From: Thauera sp. 28
Lineage (GTDB): Bacteria; Pseudomonadota; Gammaproteobacteria; Burkholderiales; Rhodocyclaceae
NCBI RefSeq assembly: GCF_000310145.2
Contig: NZ_AMXA01000013.1
Coordinates: 1-64,000 of the forward strand
DNA length: 64,000 nt
Direction of reading: 5' to 3'
The notes below the pieces were generated by a model. The model saw only the letters and a list, made by a program, of their open reading frames with translations. It was not told the DNA's origin and did not search any database. The position numbers and the translations under genes are program-made. Positions 27,729 to 37,349 of this stretch are shown piece after piece; positions within the stretch are counted from its first letter, which is position 1; every line of letters starts with the position of its first letter.

Positions 27729-28056
27729 GCGCCGCGACTCCGCGGCGGGCGCGGGCAGGTCGCAAGGGGGCGGCATGCGCCGGGCTTGCCCGTGGTGGTG
27801 GTACGCATGGCGGTCGGCAAGAATGGAAGCGGCATCGAGGTGGCCAGCGTTCAGGGGCGTGGGGCGTGCGGATGCACGGGTCTGGCAGCGGCATTCTCTT
27901 GCGGTTGGCCCTGACTTCTCGCCCCCTGGGGCTTGTTGTAGAGTCGTGAATCGTAACCGGATGGTAAAAAGACTTTGCCGTCGTGACCAGCGTGAGCAGT
28001 CGCAGCGGCCTTTCGCCGCCCCATCGGGGCGAGCTACGCGCAAGCAAGGAATGCTT
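27729..28056. other. Divergent intergenic region between two HAAT ATPase genes
   Basis: About 330 bp with no convincing gene. AAGGA at 28046-28050 serves the rightward ATPase start. No good sigma-70 or sigma-54 promoter could be recognised by eye, though at least one must lie here for each side. Small GC hairpins (for example around 27921-27931) have no clear role. Confidence 0.4.
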
Positions 28057-28896
28057 ATGCTTGAAGTGGATGGGTTGGTCAAAGCCTTCGGCGGCTTTCG
28101 TGCCGTCGACGGCTGTACGATGAGGGTGAACGAGGGCGAGATCCTTGGGCTCATCGGCCCCAACGGCGCTGGCAAGACGACCCTGTTCAACCTCATCGCC
28201 GGCGCCTTGCAGCCCACGGCCGGCACGATCCGCTTCCTGGGCGAGGATGTCACCCCGCTGTCGACCGACGCGCTCTTCCACAAGGGCCTGGTGCGCACCT
28301 TCCAGATCCCGCACGAGTTCGGCCGTCTCACTGCGCGCGAGAACCTGATGATGGTGCCGCCCGCGCAACCGGGGGAGGATCTGTTCGCCAACTGGCTGTC
28401 CTGGGGCAAGGTGCAGCGCGTCGAGGAGGCCGTGCGCCGCAAGGCAGACGAGACGCTCGCCTTCCTCGAACTCAGCCACGTCGCCGACGAGCGTGCGGGC
28501 AACCTGTCCGGCGGCCAGAAGAAGCTGCTCGAGCTGGGGCGCACGATGATGACCGACGCCAAATTGGTGCTGCTCGACGAGCCTGCTGCGGGCGTCAATC
28601 GCACCCTGCTGCGCAAGCTCGAGGAGAAGATCCTCATCCTCAACCGCGACTGGGGTTACACCTTCATCCTCATCGAGCACGATATGGAGATGATCGAGAA
28701 GCTGTGCCAGCCGGTGGTGTGCATGGCCGAAGGTAAGGTGCTGATCCAGGGCGACTTCCATACCGTGCGCTCGGACGCCCGCGTGCTCGAGGCCTATCTC
28801 GGCGAGACGCCCTCGGCCATCGAGCGCAATGAGTTCGAGCACGACCCCAAGGTCGAGCAGCTGCGCGAGCAGGAACTCCACAAGGAGGACCTGTGA
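28057..28896 (+). CDS. livG: LivG-like HAAT ABC ATPase
   Basis: A 279-residue ATPase, the first gene of a five-gene HAAT importer operon. Walker A is GPNGAGKTT, the signature LSGGQKKLLELGRTM, and Walker B LVLLDEPAAGVN. A C-terminal extension of about 25 charged residues follows EAYLGE. The ATG at 28057 is 6 bases from AGGA; the nearby ATG at 28051 is too close. Its stop overlaps the next ATG (TGATG), so translation is coupled. Confidence 0.9.
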   Translation: MLEVDGLVKAFGGFRAVDGCTMRVNEGEILGLIGPNGAGKTTLFNLIAGALQPTAGTIRFLGEDVTPLSTDALFHKGLVRTFQIPHEFGRLTARENLMMVPPAQPGEDLFANWLSWGKVQRVEEAVRRKADETLAFLELSHVADERAGNLSGGQKKLLELGRTMMTDAKLVLLDEPAAGVNRTLLRKLEEKILILNRDWGYTFILIEHDMEMIEKLCQPVVCMAEGKVLIQGDFHTVRSDARVLEAYLGETPSAIERNEFEHDPKVEQLREQELHKEDL

Positions 28897-29600
28897 TGCC
28901 CTTGCTCGACATGAAGGACGTGCGTGGCGGCTATGGCGACGCCGACATCCTGCAGGGCGTGTCGATCACGGTGGCCGAGCGCGAGATCGTCGTCATCGTC
29001 GGCCCCAACGGGGCCGGTAAATCTACCGCCATGAAGGCCGTCTTCGGGCTGCTCAACGTGCGTGGCGGGGCGATCGTGTTCGACGGCGAGGACATCACCG
29101 GCTGGGCGCCCAACCGCATCGTGCAGCGCGGGGTTTGCTACGTGCCGCAGGTGGACAACGTGTTCCGCGAGATGACGGTGCACGAGAACTTCGAAATGGG
29201 TGCCTTCCTGCGCGGCGGCGACCTCTCGGCCGCCTACGACCGCGTCTATGGCCTCTTCCCCGACCTCAAGGCCAAACGCAGGAACCTGGCGGGGGATCTC
29301 TCCGGCGGCCAGCGCCAGATGGTGGCGATGGGCCGCGCGCTGATGCTCGACCCCAAGCTGCTGCTGCTCGACGAGCCCACTGCCGGCCTCTCGCCCAAAT
29401 ACATGGAGCAGATCTTCCAGATCACCCGCGACGTACGCGACGCCGGCGTGTCCATCCTGCTGGTCGAGCAGCACGCCAAGCAGGCGCTGGCCTTCTGCGA
29501 CCGCGGCTACGTGCTGGCAACCGGCGCCAACCGCCACGAGGGCACGGGCCAGGCCCTGCTCGCCGATCGTGAAGTGGCCGAGATGTTCCTCGGCGGCTGA
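28896..29600 (+). CDS. livF: LivF-like HAAT ABC ATPase
   Basis: A 234-residue ATPase with Walker A GPNGAGKST, signature LSGGQRQMVAMGRAL and Walker B LLLLDEPTAGLSP. The TAGLSP run and the EQHAKQAL switch region are LivF-like. The preceding gene ends with GGAGG, which serves as ribosome site for this start. It partners the 28057-28896 ATPase in the membrane complex. Confidence 0.92.
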   Translation: MPLLDMKDVRGGYGDADILQGVSITVAEREIVVIVGPNGAGKSTAMKAVFGLLNVRGGAIVFDGEDITGWAPNRIVQRGVCYVPQVDNVFREMTVHENFEMGAFLRGGDLSAAYDRVYGLFPDLKAKRRNLAGDLSGGQRQMVAMGRALMLDPKLLLLDEPTAGLSPKYMEQIFQITRDVRDAGVSILLVEQHAKQALAFCDRGYVLATGANRHEGTGQALLADREVAEMFLGG

Positions 29601-29611
29601 CAGGACGAATC

Positions 29612-30481
29612 ATGCCCCTGCTCGATTTCCTCAACTTCTACCTGGTGCCGGGCATCGTCCTCGGCTCCATCTACGCGGTCGGCGCCATCGGCATCACGCT
29701 GGTGTTCGGCATCCTGCGCTTCGCCCACTTCGCCCATGGCGACATGGCCACGCTGGGCGCCTTCATCGCGCTCGCCCTCGTCGCCGGTGGCATGGACCCA
29801 TGGACGGCGCTGCCGGTGGCGATGGCGGCGACCGCGGTCGTGGCCATCGGCGTGGACAAGGCCTTCTACGACTACCTCAAGGCGCGGCCCAAGATCGTTA
29901 CCGTGATGGCCTCGCTGGGCGTGGCGCTGATGCTGCGCTCGGTGGTGCAGGTGGTGTGGGGCGTGGATCCCAGGACCTACGCCACCGGCATCGTACGACC
30001 GGATTCCTACTTCGGCATCCTGCTGCGTCCGCGTGAGCTCTACACCCTGGCCTCGGTGGTGCTGATCGTGGTCGGCCTCGCGCTCTTCCTGCGTCACTCC
30101 AAGTGGGGCAAGGCGATGCGAGCGATGTCCGACAACCCCGATCTGGCCCGTCTGTCCGGGGTGGACAACCGCAAGGTGACGATGCTGACCTGGGCCATCG
30201 TCGGCGCGCTGTGCGCGGCCTCGGGCTTCATGCTCGGCATCAACACCGAACTGCACTCGATGATGGGCTGGCAGCTGCTGCTGCCGATGTTCGCCGCCGC
30301 CATCGTCGGCGGGGTGGGGCGGGTCGAGGGCGCGGTGCTCGGAGGCCTGGTGGTGGGCATCGCCGAGGAGCTGTCGATCTTCATCCTGCCGGCGCAGTAC
30401 AAGGCGGCAACCGCCTTTGCGCTGCTGTTGCTCATCCTGCTCGTCCGCCCGCGCGGCCTGCTCAACGGCAAGGTGCTCTGA
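29612..30481 (+). CDS. livH: LivH-like HAAT ABC permease
   Basis: A 289-residue inner-membrane permease with about eight helices. The LivH signature GSIYAVGAIGITLVFGILRFAHFAHGD is near the start and the coupling helix is near RAMSDNPDLARLSGVD. It carries the substrate chosen by the binding protein encoded at the end of the operon. Its last base is the first base of the livM ATG (TGATG overlap). Confidence 0.92.
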   Translation: MPLLDFLNFYLVPGIVLGSIYAVGAIGITLVFGILRFAHFAHGDMATLGAFIALALVAGGMDPWTALPVAMAATAVVAIGVDKAFYDYLKARPKIVTVMASLGVALMLRSVVQVVWGVDPRTYATGIVRPDSYFGILLRPRELYTLASVVLIVVGLALFLRHSKWGKAMRAMSDNPDLARLSGVDNRKVTMLTWAIVGALCAASGFMLGINTELHSMMGWQLLLPMFAAAIVGGVGRVEGAVLGGLVVGIAEELSIFILPAQYKAATAFALLLLILLVRPRGLLNGKVL

Positions 30482-31428
30482 TGGATCTGCTCGGTCTCGC
30501 CAACTACGCGGTCTTCATGGCCATCCTCATTGGCATCTACGCCCTGCTCGCGCTCGGGCTCAACATCCAGTGGGGCTTCACCGGCCTGTTCAATGCGGGC
30601 ATCGCCGGTTTCTTCGCCATCGGTGCCTACACTTCGGCCATCCTCACCAGCCTGCCGGCAGCGCACCGCCTGGGCGGCTTCGAGCTGCCGATGGTGCTGG
30701 GCTGGGTGGCTGCGATGCTTGTCGCCGCCGCCATCGCCTGGCCGATCGGCAAGATCTGCCTGCGCTTCCGCTCCGACTATCTGGCGATTGCCACCATCGG
30801 CATCGCCGAGATCATCCGCCTGGTGATCCGTACCGAAGGTTGGCTCACCGGCGGCGTGCGCGGCATCACCGGAATCCCGCGGCCCTTCGGCGAGCTGCCC
30901 TACATGCAGTCGCAGCTGGCCTTCCTGGCGATCGTGGTGGTGCTGGTGCTGCTTGCCTACATGCTCGTCGAGCGCCAGGTCAATGCGCCCTGGGGCCGCA
31001 TGATGCGGGCCATCCGCGACAACGAGAACGCCGCCGCTGCCATGGGCAAGCGGGTGGCGGACCGCCGCCTGCAGGCCTTCGTCTTCGGTTCGGCGCTGAT
31101 GGGCCTGGCGGGCGCGTTGTTCGTGCATTTCAATCGCTCGATCACGCCTGAGGCGATCGACCCGATGATTGCCACCTTCCTGATCTGGATCATGCTCATC
31201 CTCGGCGGCTCCGGGAACAACCGCGGCGCCATCCTTGGCGCGGCGGCGATCTGGATCATCTGGTCGGTGTCCGAACTGCTCACCGACCGTCTGCCCACCG
31301 AGGTAGCGATCCAGGCCAAGTACGCACGCGTGTTCATCATCGGCCTGACGCTGCAGCTGGTGCTGCGTTTCCGGCCGGAGGGCATCGTGCCCGAGCGCCA
31401 GGCTGGTGCTGCATCGTCCCGACGATGA
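30481..31428 (+). CDS. livM: LivM-like HAAT ABC permease
   Basis: A 315-residue permease with eight to ten helices. LivM features are GLNIQWGFTGLFNAGIAGFFAIGAYT near the start and RAIRDNENAAAAMGKRV in the coupling region. It is shorter at the N-terminus than E. coli LivM, as usual for HAAT systems outside enterics. It pairs with LivH. A 114-bp gap separates it from the binding-protein gene. Confidence 0.92.
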   Translation: MDLLGLANYAVFMAILIGIYALLALGLNIQWGFTGLFNAGIAGFFAIGAYTSAILTSLPAAHRLGGFELPMVLGWVAAMLVAAAIAWPIGKICLRFRSDYLAIATIGIAEIIRLVIRTEGWLTGGVRGITGIPRPFGELPYMQSQLAFLAIVVVLVLLAYMLVERQVNAPWGRMMRAIRDNENAAAAMGKRVADRRLQAFVFGSALMGLAGALFVHFNRSITPEAIDPMIATFLIWIMLILGGSGNNRGAILGAAAIWIIWSVSELLTDRLPTEVAIQAKYARVFIIGLTLQLVLRFRPEGIVPERQAGAASSRR

Positions 31429-31542
31429 AGCCCGCCTGGCCCTGGTGCCTGACCGCTTTGCTGTGACCCCTTCCCTGACCGGGGCCGCGCTGCGCCCCAT
31501 TCAGACAACCCGTGCCCCCGGCACATTCTGGAGGTGACCCTA

Positions 31543-32748
31543 GTGAACAAGAAGACGCTCGCAACCCTCGTCGGCTCCCTGCTCGGTGCGGCCGTGCTGG
31601 CAAGCCCCGCGCACGCGCAGAACGTCAAGATCGGCCTGCTCGGCGGCATCTCGGGCCCGATCGCGGCAATGGCGCCGTCCATGCTCGACGCCTCGCGCCT
31701 GGCCATTGCCCAGGTCAACGAACAGGGCGGCATCCTCAACGGCGGCAAGCTCGATGTCGTGGTCGGCGACAGCGCCTGCAATCCGCAGAACGCCACCGAC
31801 GCCGCCACCAAGGCGGTCAACATCGACCGCGTCATCGCCACCGTCGGTCCGCACTGCTCGGGCGCGGTGCTGGCCGCGGCCAACTCGGTCACGGTGCCGG
31901 CAGGCGTGCTGATGGTGACGCCTTCGGGGACCTCGCCCGAGATCACCAAGATCAACGACAAGGACCTCGTCTATCGCACCGTGCCGTCCGACGACTACCA
32001 GGGCCGTGCACTCGCGCGCACCCTCAAGGCGCGCGGCATCGACAAGGTGGCGGTGGCCTACCTCAACAACGACTACGGCAAGGGCTTGGCCGAGTCCTTC
32101 AAGGCCGAGTACGAAGCCAATGGCGGCACCATCGCCGGCTACTCCGGGCATGAGGACGGCAAGGCTTCCTACCGCTCCGACCTCGCCCAGCTCGCCCGCG
32201 GCGGTGCCGACACCCTGGTCATCTTCGACTACGGCGATGGCACCGGCCTCACCATCCTGCGCCAGGCCCTGGAGAACAACTTCTTCAAGACCTTCATCGG
32301 TGCCGACGGCATGAAGTCCGAGGCCGTCATCCGTTCGCTTGGCGAGCAGAACCTGGGCGGCTTCTTCGCCTCGGCGCCGGTGGGCGAGGCCTCGGCCTCG
32401 CTCGATGCCTTCCGCGCCGCGTTCTCGGCCGCCGGTGGCAACCCCGACGCGATCTTCACCACCACCTCGTACGACGCCGCCTTCCTGGTTGCGCTCGCGA
32501 TCGAGAAGGCCGGTGGCGACAAGGCCAAGCTCGCCGAGTCGCTGCGCGCCGTGGCGTCGGCGCCGGGCGAGCCGATCATGGCCGGCGAGTGGGCCAAGGC
32601 CAAGCAGCTGATCGCCGAAGGCAAGGACATCGACTACAAGGGCGCCGCCGGCGACCACGAATTCGATGCCGCCGGCGACGTGCCGGGCAACTACGCCTTC
32701 TTCAAGGTCAGCGGCAGCACCTACGAGGCGATCGCCGACATGAAGTAA
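31543..32748 (+). CDS. HAAT periplasmic substrate-binding protein (LivK-like)
   Basis: A 401-residue secreted protein with a signal peptide (cleavage after SPAHA, about 25). The mature protein has the type-I periplasmic binding fold (KIGLLGGISGPIAAMAPSMLDA opening, VYLNNDYGKGLA-like hinge). Two cysteines, in GDSACNPQNATD and VGPHCSGA, probably form a disulfide near the pocket. The GTG at 31543 is preferred over a GTG at 31534 because GGAGGT lies 6 bases upstream. The ligand may be a branched-chain or other amino acid, an amide, or an aromatic acid. The sequence alone does not decide. Confidence 0.88.
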   Translation: MNKKTLATLVGSLLGAAVLASPAHAQNVKIGLLGGISGPIAAMAPSMLDASRLAIAQVNEQGGILNGGKLDVVVGDSACNPQNATDAATKAVNIDRVIATVGPHCSGAVLAAANSVTVPAGVLMVTPSGTSPEITKINDKDLVYRTVPSDDYQGRALARTLKARGIDKVAVAYLNNDYGKGLAESFKAEYEANGGTIAGYSGHEDGKASYRSDLAQLARGGADTLVIFDYGDGTGLTILRQALENNFFKTFIGADGMKSEAVIRSLGEQNLGGFFASAPVGEASASLDAFRAAFSAAGGNPDAIFTTTSYDAAFLVALAIEKAGGDKAKLAESLRAVASAPGEPIMAGEWAKAKQLIAEGKDIDYKGAAGDHEFDAAGDVPGNYAFFKVSGSTYEAIADMK

Positions 32749-32772
32749 GCCAGCATCCGTCGAAGGATGTGC

Positions 32773-32805
32773 GAAGGCCGGCCGGGGTAACCCGGGCCGG
32801 CCTTC
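32773..32805. terminator. Hairpin between convergent HAAT and aap operons
   Basis: A perfect 11-bp stem, GAAGGCCGGCC/GGCCGGCCTTC, lies midway in the 95-bp convergent gap. It is symmetric enough to serve both strands, though T runs are short. Confidence 0.6.
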
Positions 32806-32843
32806 TCGTTGGGCTGTCGGTGTCGATCGATCGCTGGTCCGGC

Positions 32844-33614
32844 TCAGTGATTGAGGATCTGGCCGAGGAAGGTTTTGGTGCGCTCGTTCTGAGGGTTGGA
32901 GAAGAAGGTCTCGGGCGGCGCCTGTTCGATGATCTCGCCGCGGTCCATGAAGATGACGCGGTCGGCCACGGTGCGCGCGAAGCCCATCTCATGCGTCACG
33001 CACAGCATGGTCATGCCGCTGTCGGCGAGCTGGATCATGGTGTCGAGCACCTCCTTCACCATCTCCGGGTCGAGCGCGGAGGTGGGTTCGTCGAACAGCA
33101 TGATCTTGGGCTTCATGCACAGCGCGCGCGCGATCGCGACCCGCTGCTGCTGGCCGCCGGAGAGCTGGCCGGGGTACTTGCCGGCCTGCTCGGGGATGCG
33201 AACGCGCTCGAGGTAGTGCATCGCCACCTCTTCGGCTTCGCGCTTGGGCATGTTGCGCACCCACATCGGCGCCAGCGTGCAGTTCTGCAGCACGGTGAGG
33301 TGCGGGAACAGGTTGAAGTGCTGGAACACCATGCCCACCTCACGGCGGATGGCCTCGATGTGCTTGAGGTCCGAGGTCAGCTCGACGCCGTCGACGACGA
33401 TGCGGCCCTTCTGATGTTCCTCCAGGCGGTTGATGCAGCGGATGGTGGTCGACTTGCCCGAGCCGGACGGCCCGCACAGCACGATGCGCTCGCCCTGCCT
33501 GACGGCGAGGTCGATGTCCTTGAGGACGTGGAATTCGCCGTACCACTTGTTCACGCCCTCCATGCGGATCATGATGTCCTCGCCGGGGGTGCGCGTGTTC
33601 GTCTTTTCGGTCAT
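32844..33614 (-). CDS. aapP: General L-amino acid ABC transporter ATP-binding protein AapP
   Basis: A 256-residue polar amino-acid transporter ATPase. Walker A is GPSGSGKST, the signature [15 protein letters not shown], and Walker [17 protein letters not shown], all intact. The N-terminus [21 protein letters not shown] is AapP-like. It is the last gene of the aapJQMP operon, 12 bases after aapM. The family imports a broad range of L-amino acids. Confidence 0.93.
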   Translation of the reverse strand: MTEKTNTRTPGEDIMIRMEGVNKWYGEFHVLKDIDLAVRQGERIVLCGPSGSGKSTTIRCINRLEEHQKGRIVVDGVELTSDLKHIEAIRREVGMVFQHFNLFPHLTVLQNCTLAPMWVRNMPKREAEEVAMHYLERVRIPEQAGKYPGQLSGGQQQRVAIARALCMKPKIMLFDEPTSALDPEMVKEVLDTMIQLADSGMTMLCVTHEMGFARTVADRVIFMDRGEIIEQAPPETFFSNPQNERTKTFLGQILNH

Positions 33615-33626
33615 GACGGGGCGGTC

Positions 33627-34724
33627 CTATCGTTTGTGTCCGGTATGCAGGCGTCGTTCAAGATGCATCGAATAGCGCGACATGCCGAAGCAGAAGATCC
33701 AGTACACCGCAGCGGCGAAGACGTAGCCCTCGGTGGAGAAGCCCAGCCAGGCGGGGTCGACCGTGGCCTGATGGATGCTGTTGAAGAGGTCGAACAGGCC
33801 GATGATGATGACCAGGCTGGTGTCCTTGAAGAGCGCGATGAAGGTGTTGACGATGCCCGGAATCACCAGCTTCAGCGCCTGCGGCAGGATCACCAGCCCC
33901 ATCAGCCGCCAGTAGCCGAGGCCGAGCGCCCGGCCGGCCTCGTACTGGCCCTTCGGGATGGCCTGCAGGCCGCCGCGCACCACTTCGGCGATGTAGGCGG
34001 CCTCGAACAGCGTTACCGCGATGAGTGCGCGCAGCAGCTTGTCGATGCTGACCTGCTCGGGCAGGAACAAGGGCAGCATCACCGAGGACATGAACAGCAC
34101 GGTGATGAGCGGCACGCCGCGCCAGAACTCGATGAAGGTGACACAGATCACCCGGATTGCCGGCATCTCCGAGCGCCGGCCGAGCGCGAGCAGGATTCCG
34201 ATCGGCATTGCCCCGGCGATGCCGACCACCGCGATCACCAGGGTCAGCATCAGCCCGCCCCACTGGCTGGTCTCGACGACGTCGAGCCCGGGCCCGCCGT
34301 AGAGCAGCCAGAACGCCAGCCAGGGGTAGACGAGCAGGTAGCCCACTCCGTACACCCACTTCTTCGGCATCGCGCGGAAGAACAGTGGGGCGGCACCGAT
34401 GATGGCGAGGATCACCGTGAGGTCGACCCGCCAGCGCAGCTCCGCCGGGTAGAAGCCATACATGAACTGGCTGAAGCGACTCTGGATGAACACCCAGCAC
34501 GCGCCGCCGGCGCTGCAGTCGCTGCGGCTGGAACCGCTCCAGGTCGCGTCGAACAAGGCCCAGTTCAGCACCGGTGGCAGCGTCAGCCAGAGCAACCAGA
34601 TCGAGGCGAGCGTGAGCAGGGTGTTGAAGGGGCTGGAGAACAGGTTGGCACGCAGCCAGCCGATGGCGCCGACCGACATCGCTGGCGGTGGCAGGCTGGG
34701 CTTGAAGTGGTGTGTGGTGCTCAT
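33627..34724 (-). CDS. aapM: General L-amino acid ABC transporter permease AapM
   Basis: A 365-residue membrane permease. After an N-terminal helix and a periplasmic loop (residues about 60-90, with cysteines in SDCSAGGACW), the His/Glu/Gln-type permease domain follows, with FEAAYIAEVVRGGLQAIPKGQYEAGRALGLGYW as the conserved coupling region. It forms a heterodimer with AapQ. It lies 15 bases after aapQ. Confidence 0.92.
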   Translation of the reverse strand: MSTTHHFKPSLPPPAMSVGAIGWLRANLFSSPFNTLLTLASIWLLWLTLPPVLNWALFDATWSGSSRSDCSAGGACWVFIQSRFSQFMYGFYPAELRWRVDLTVILAIIGAAPLFFRAMPKKWVYGVGYLLVYPWLAFWLLYGGPGLDVVETSQWGGLMLTLVIAVVGIAGAMPIGILLALGRRSEMPAIRVICVTFIEFWRGVPLITVLFMSSVMLPLFLPEQVSIDKLLRALIAVTLFEAAYIAEVVRGGLQAIPKGQYEAGRALGLGYWRLMGLVILPQALKLVIPGIVNTFIALFKDTSLVIIIGLFDLFNSIHQATVDPAWLGFSTEGYVFAAAVYWIFCFGMSRYSMHLERRLHTGHKR

Positions 34725-34739
34725 CGGCGTGTCGCTCCC

Positions 34740-35924
34740 TCAGCGTTCGACCAGCGCGATGCGCTTGTTGTAGATGTTCATCAGGATCGAGATCGCAAGG
34801 CTGATTGCGAGATAGACGGACATCGTGATGGCGATGGTCTCGATTGCCTGTCCGGTCTGGTTGAGCGCGGTGCCGGCGAACACCGAGACGAGGTCGGGGT
34901 AGCCGATCGCAGCGGCCAGAGACGAGTTCTTGACCAGGTTGAGGTACTGGCTGGTGAGCGGCGGGATGATCACCCGCATCGCCTGCGGCAGGATGACGAG
35001 GCGCAGCGTCGGCCCCGGGCGCAGTCCCAGCGAGCGCGCGGCCTCGGTCTGGCCGTGACTGACGGCCTGGATGCCGGAGCGCACGATTTCGGCGATGAAA
35101 GCGGCGGTGTAGATCGAAAGTGCCACAGTGAGCGCCACGAGCTCGGGGATCACCACCCAGCCGCCACGGAAGTTGAAGCCGGTCAGCACCGGCACGCTCC
35201 AATGCAGCGGTGTTCCGGCAAGGCCGATGGCGGCCGCGGGCACGACGACCAGCAGCGCGATGCAGGCCGCGAGCAGCGGGAAGGCCTGGCCCGTTGCTTC
35301 CCGCCTGGCCTTGGCCCAGCGTGCCAGCACGACGCAGGCGAGGATGGCAAGCGCCAGCGCGGTGACGAAGGCCCAGAACCCATCGGCTGCGCTCGGCGAA
35401 GGCAGATAGAGCCCACGGATGTTGAGGAAGATCGCGTCGCCGACCGCATGGCTGTCGCGTGGCGGTGGCATGGCTCGCAACACCGCGAAATACCAGAAGA
35501 AGATCTGCAGCAATGGCGGGATGTTGCGGAAGATCTCGATGTAGATGGCAGCCAGCCGGCTGATCAGCCAGTTGGGTGACAGACGCGCGATGCCGACGAT
35601 GAAACCGATCATCGTGGCCAGTACGATGCCGAGCACGGCGACGAGCAGGGTGTTGAGCAGGCCGACGAGGAAGACGCGGCCGTATGTGTCGCTCTCGGTG
35701 TAGGGGATGAGGGCCTGCAGGATGCCGAAGCCGGCCGAGCGATCGAGGAAGTCGAAGCCCGAGGTGATGCCGCGCTGGGCCAGGTTGGTCTGGGTATTGT
35801 CGAACAGGTACCAGCCGATCGCGATCACCGTTGCAATCGCGAGGACCTGGAACACCAGGCCCCGGACCTTGGGGTCGTTGAGCATGGAGGCCCGCGGCGG
35901 CGGGCTGCTTGCCGGAGTATGCAT
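34740..35924 (-). CDS. aapQ: General L-amino acid ABC transporter permease AapQ
   Basis: A 394-residue permease, larger than usual amino-acid permeases because of the long N-terminal region and a central insert, as known for AapQ. The conserved coupling segment is AAFIAEIVRSGIQAVSHGQTEAARSLGLRPG. Eight or more helices are predicted. An in-frame ATG 13 codons downstream (MLNDPKVRGLVF) is an alternative start. An 89-bp gap separates it from aapJ. Confidence 0.92.
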   Translation of the reverse strand: MHTPASSPPPRASMLNDPKVRGLVFQVLAIATVIAIGWYLFDNTQTNLAQRGITSGFDFLDRSAGFGILQALIPYTESDTYGRVFLVGLLNTLLVAVLGIVLATMIGFIVGIARLSPNWLISRLAAIYIEIFRNIPPLLQIFFWYFAVLRAMPPPRDSHAVGDAIFLNIRGLYLPSPSAADGFWAFVTALALAILACVVLARWAKARREATGQAFPLLAACIALLVVVPAAAIGLAGTPLHWSVPVLTGFNFRGGWVVIPELVALTVALSIYTAAFIAEIVRSGIQAVSHGQTEAARSLGLRPGPTLRLVILPQAMRVIIPPLTSQYLNLVKNSSLAAAIGYPDLVSVFAGTALNQTGQAIETIAITMSVYLAISLAISILMNIYNKRIALVER

Positions 35925-36013
35925 GCGACGCTCGGTTGGTGAAGGTTGGGCTGCAGTCGAGGCCCGGGCGCCGCTGCCGCGGCGTCCGGGTCATGAGGCA
36001 TCAGCTGAGGCGT

Positions 36014-37042
36014 TCAGCGTACCGGCGGTGCGTACTGGAGGCCGCCGGCGTTCCACAGCGCGTTCTGGCCGCGTGCGATCTTGAGCTCGCTGCCCATGCC
36101 GACGTTGCGCTCGAACATCTCGCCGTAGTTGCCGACCTGCTTGACCATGTTGACCACCCAGTCCTTCGAGACCTTCAGGTCCTTGCCGTAGTCACCGTCG
36201 GCGCCGAGCAGGCGACGGACGTCGGGGTTGGTCGAGCTGGCGGCTTCCTTTTCGACGTTAGCCGAGGAGATGCCTGCCTCTTCGGCGTTGAGCAGGGCGA
36301 ACAGCGTCCAGCGCACGATGTTGAACCACTCGTCGTCACCCTGGCGGACCAGTGGCCCGAGCGGCTCCTTGGAGATCACCTCGGGCAGCACCACGTAGTC
36401 TTCCGGGTTAGCGAGCTTGATGCGCTGGGCGTAGAGCTGGGACTGGTCGGAGGTCAGCACGTCGCAGCGGCCGGCCTCGAGCGCGACGATGGTCTCGTCG
36501 GACTTGTCGTAGGTGATCGGGGTGTATTTCATGCCGCTGCTGCGGAAGTAGTCGGCGAGGTTGAGCTCGGTCGTGGTGCCGGCCTGGATGCACACCGCAG
36601 CGCCGTCGAGTTCCTTGGCACTCTTGACGCCGAGTTTCTTGTTCACCAGAAAACCCTGGCCGTCGTAGTAGGTGACACCGGCGAAATGCAGGCCCATCCC
36701 GGAATCGCGCGAGCTGGTCCAGGTGGTGTTGCGCGACAGTACGTCGACCTCGCCGGACTGCAGGGCCGTGAAGCGTTCCTTGGCAGTCAGCGGGGTGAAG
36801 CGCACCTTGCTGGCATCGCCGAACACGGCTGCGGCGACGGCACGGCAGACGTCCACGTCGATGCCCTTGTAGTTGCCCTGCGCGTCGGTGAAGGAAAAAC
36901 CGGGAAGACCGTCGCTGACACCGCACTGGACGTAGCCTTTCTTCATGACTGCGTCGAGCGTGGTGCCGGCGCTGGCATGAGAGGACAGGCCGAGCGTCGT
37001 TGCGGCGAGGATGGAAAGAGCTGCAGTTCTTACAGGCTTCAT
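36014..37042 (-). CDS. aapJ: General L-amino acid ABC transporter substrate-binding protein AapJ
   Basis: A 342-residue secreted protein with a signal peptide (cleavage after SHASA, about 25). The mature part has the type-II amino-acid binding fold, including GYVQCGVSDGLPGFSFTDAQGNYKGIDVDVCRAVAAAVFGD and the second-lobe segment CDVLTSDQSQLYAQR. It is the first gene of the aap operon with an AGGAGG ribosome site. Long in-frame extension upstream is rejected because it lacks a signal peptide at its start. Confidence 0.93.
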   Translation of the reverse strand: MKPVRTAALSILAATTLGLSSHASAGTTLDAVMKKGYVQCGVSDGLPGFSFTDAQGNYKGIDVDVCRAVAAAVFGDASKVRFTPLTAKERFTALQSGEVDVLSRNTTWTSSRDSGMGLHFAGVTYYDGQGFLVNKKLGVKSAKELDGAAVCIQAGTTTELNLADYFRSSGMKYTPITYDKSDETIVALEAGRCDVLTSDQSQLYAQRIKLANPEDYVVLPEVISKEPLGPLVRQGDDEWFNIVRWTLFALLNAEEAGISSANVEKEAASSTNPDVRRLLGADGDYGKDLKVSKDWVVNMVKQVGNYGEMFERNVGMGSELKIARGQNALWNAGGLQYAPPVR

Positions 37043-37211
37043 CAAACACCTCCTGAAGGGATGGGGTACCGACTGAGCAAGGACACTCCCGGCCGCCTTG
37101 GGCGTGTTGATTCCGGGGGGTGTTTCAAAGTATTTCGCGTGCAGTCGGGCTTCCGCAAGATGGCTAGGGAAACTACGGATACAGGCCAGGACTGGGCCGC
37201 GTGACGTCCTT

Positions 37212-37227
37212 TGCAGGAATTGTGCCG
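37212..37227 (-). promoter_or_regulatory. Possible sigma-54 promoter of the aap operon
   Basis: Minus-strand CGGCAC-AATTC-CTGCA keeps the essential GG and GC 12 bp apart and matches most of the -24/-12 consensus. The predicted start is near 37201, about 160 nt before aapJ. The rest of the 37043-37551 gap holds no gene. Confidence 0.5.
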
Positions 37228-37332
37228 AATCTTGTGCAATGCAATAAGTCTTTGATATGGCGTTGATATTACGATTGGGAATGTCGTGCCTGGAGCTCTT
37301 GAGCCCCTTCGTGGCGCATGGACAGGGTTCGC

Positions 37333-37349
37333 CGCACCATTGCTGGGCA
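37333..37349. promoter_or_regulatory. NtrC-like half-palindrome upstream of aap promoter
   Basis: GCAC-N7-GGGC differs from the NtrC core (GCAC-N7-GTGC) at one position and lies about 106 bp upstream of the candidate sigma-54 promoter. A related but 1-bp-longer TGCAC/GTGCA pair lies near 37397-37414. Confidence 0.35.

Noticed and set aside
32589-35579. A 996-codon rightward open frame across the aap operon
   Set aside because: Its translation is dominated by charged, low-complexity residues (repeated HD, GQ, RR) and mirrors three recognisable transporter genes on the other strand.
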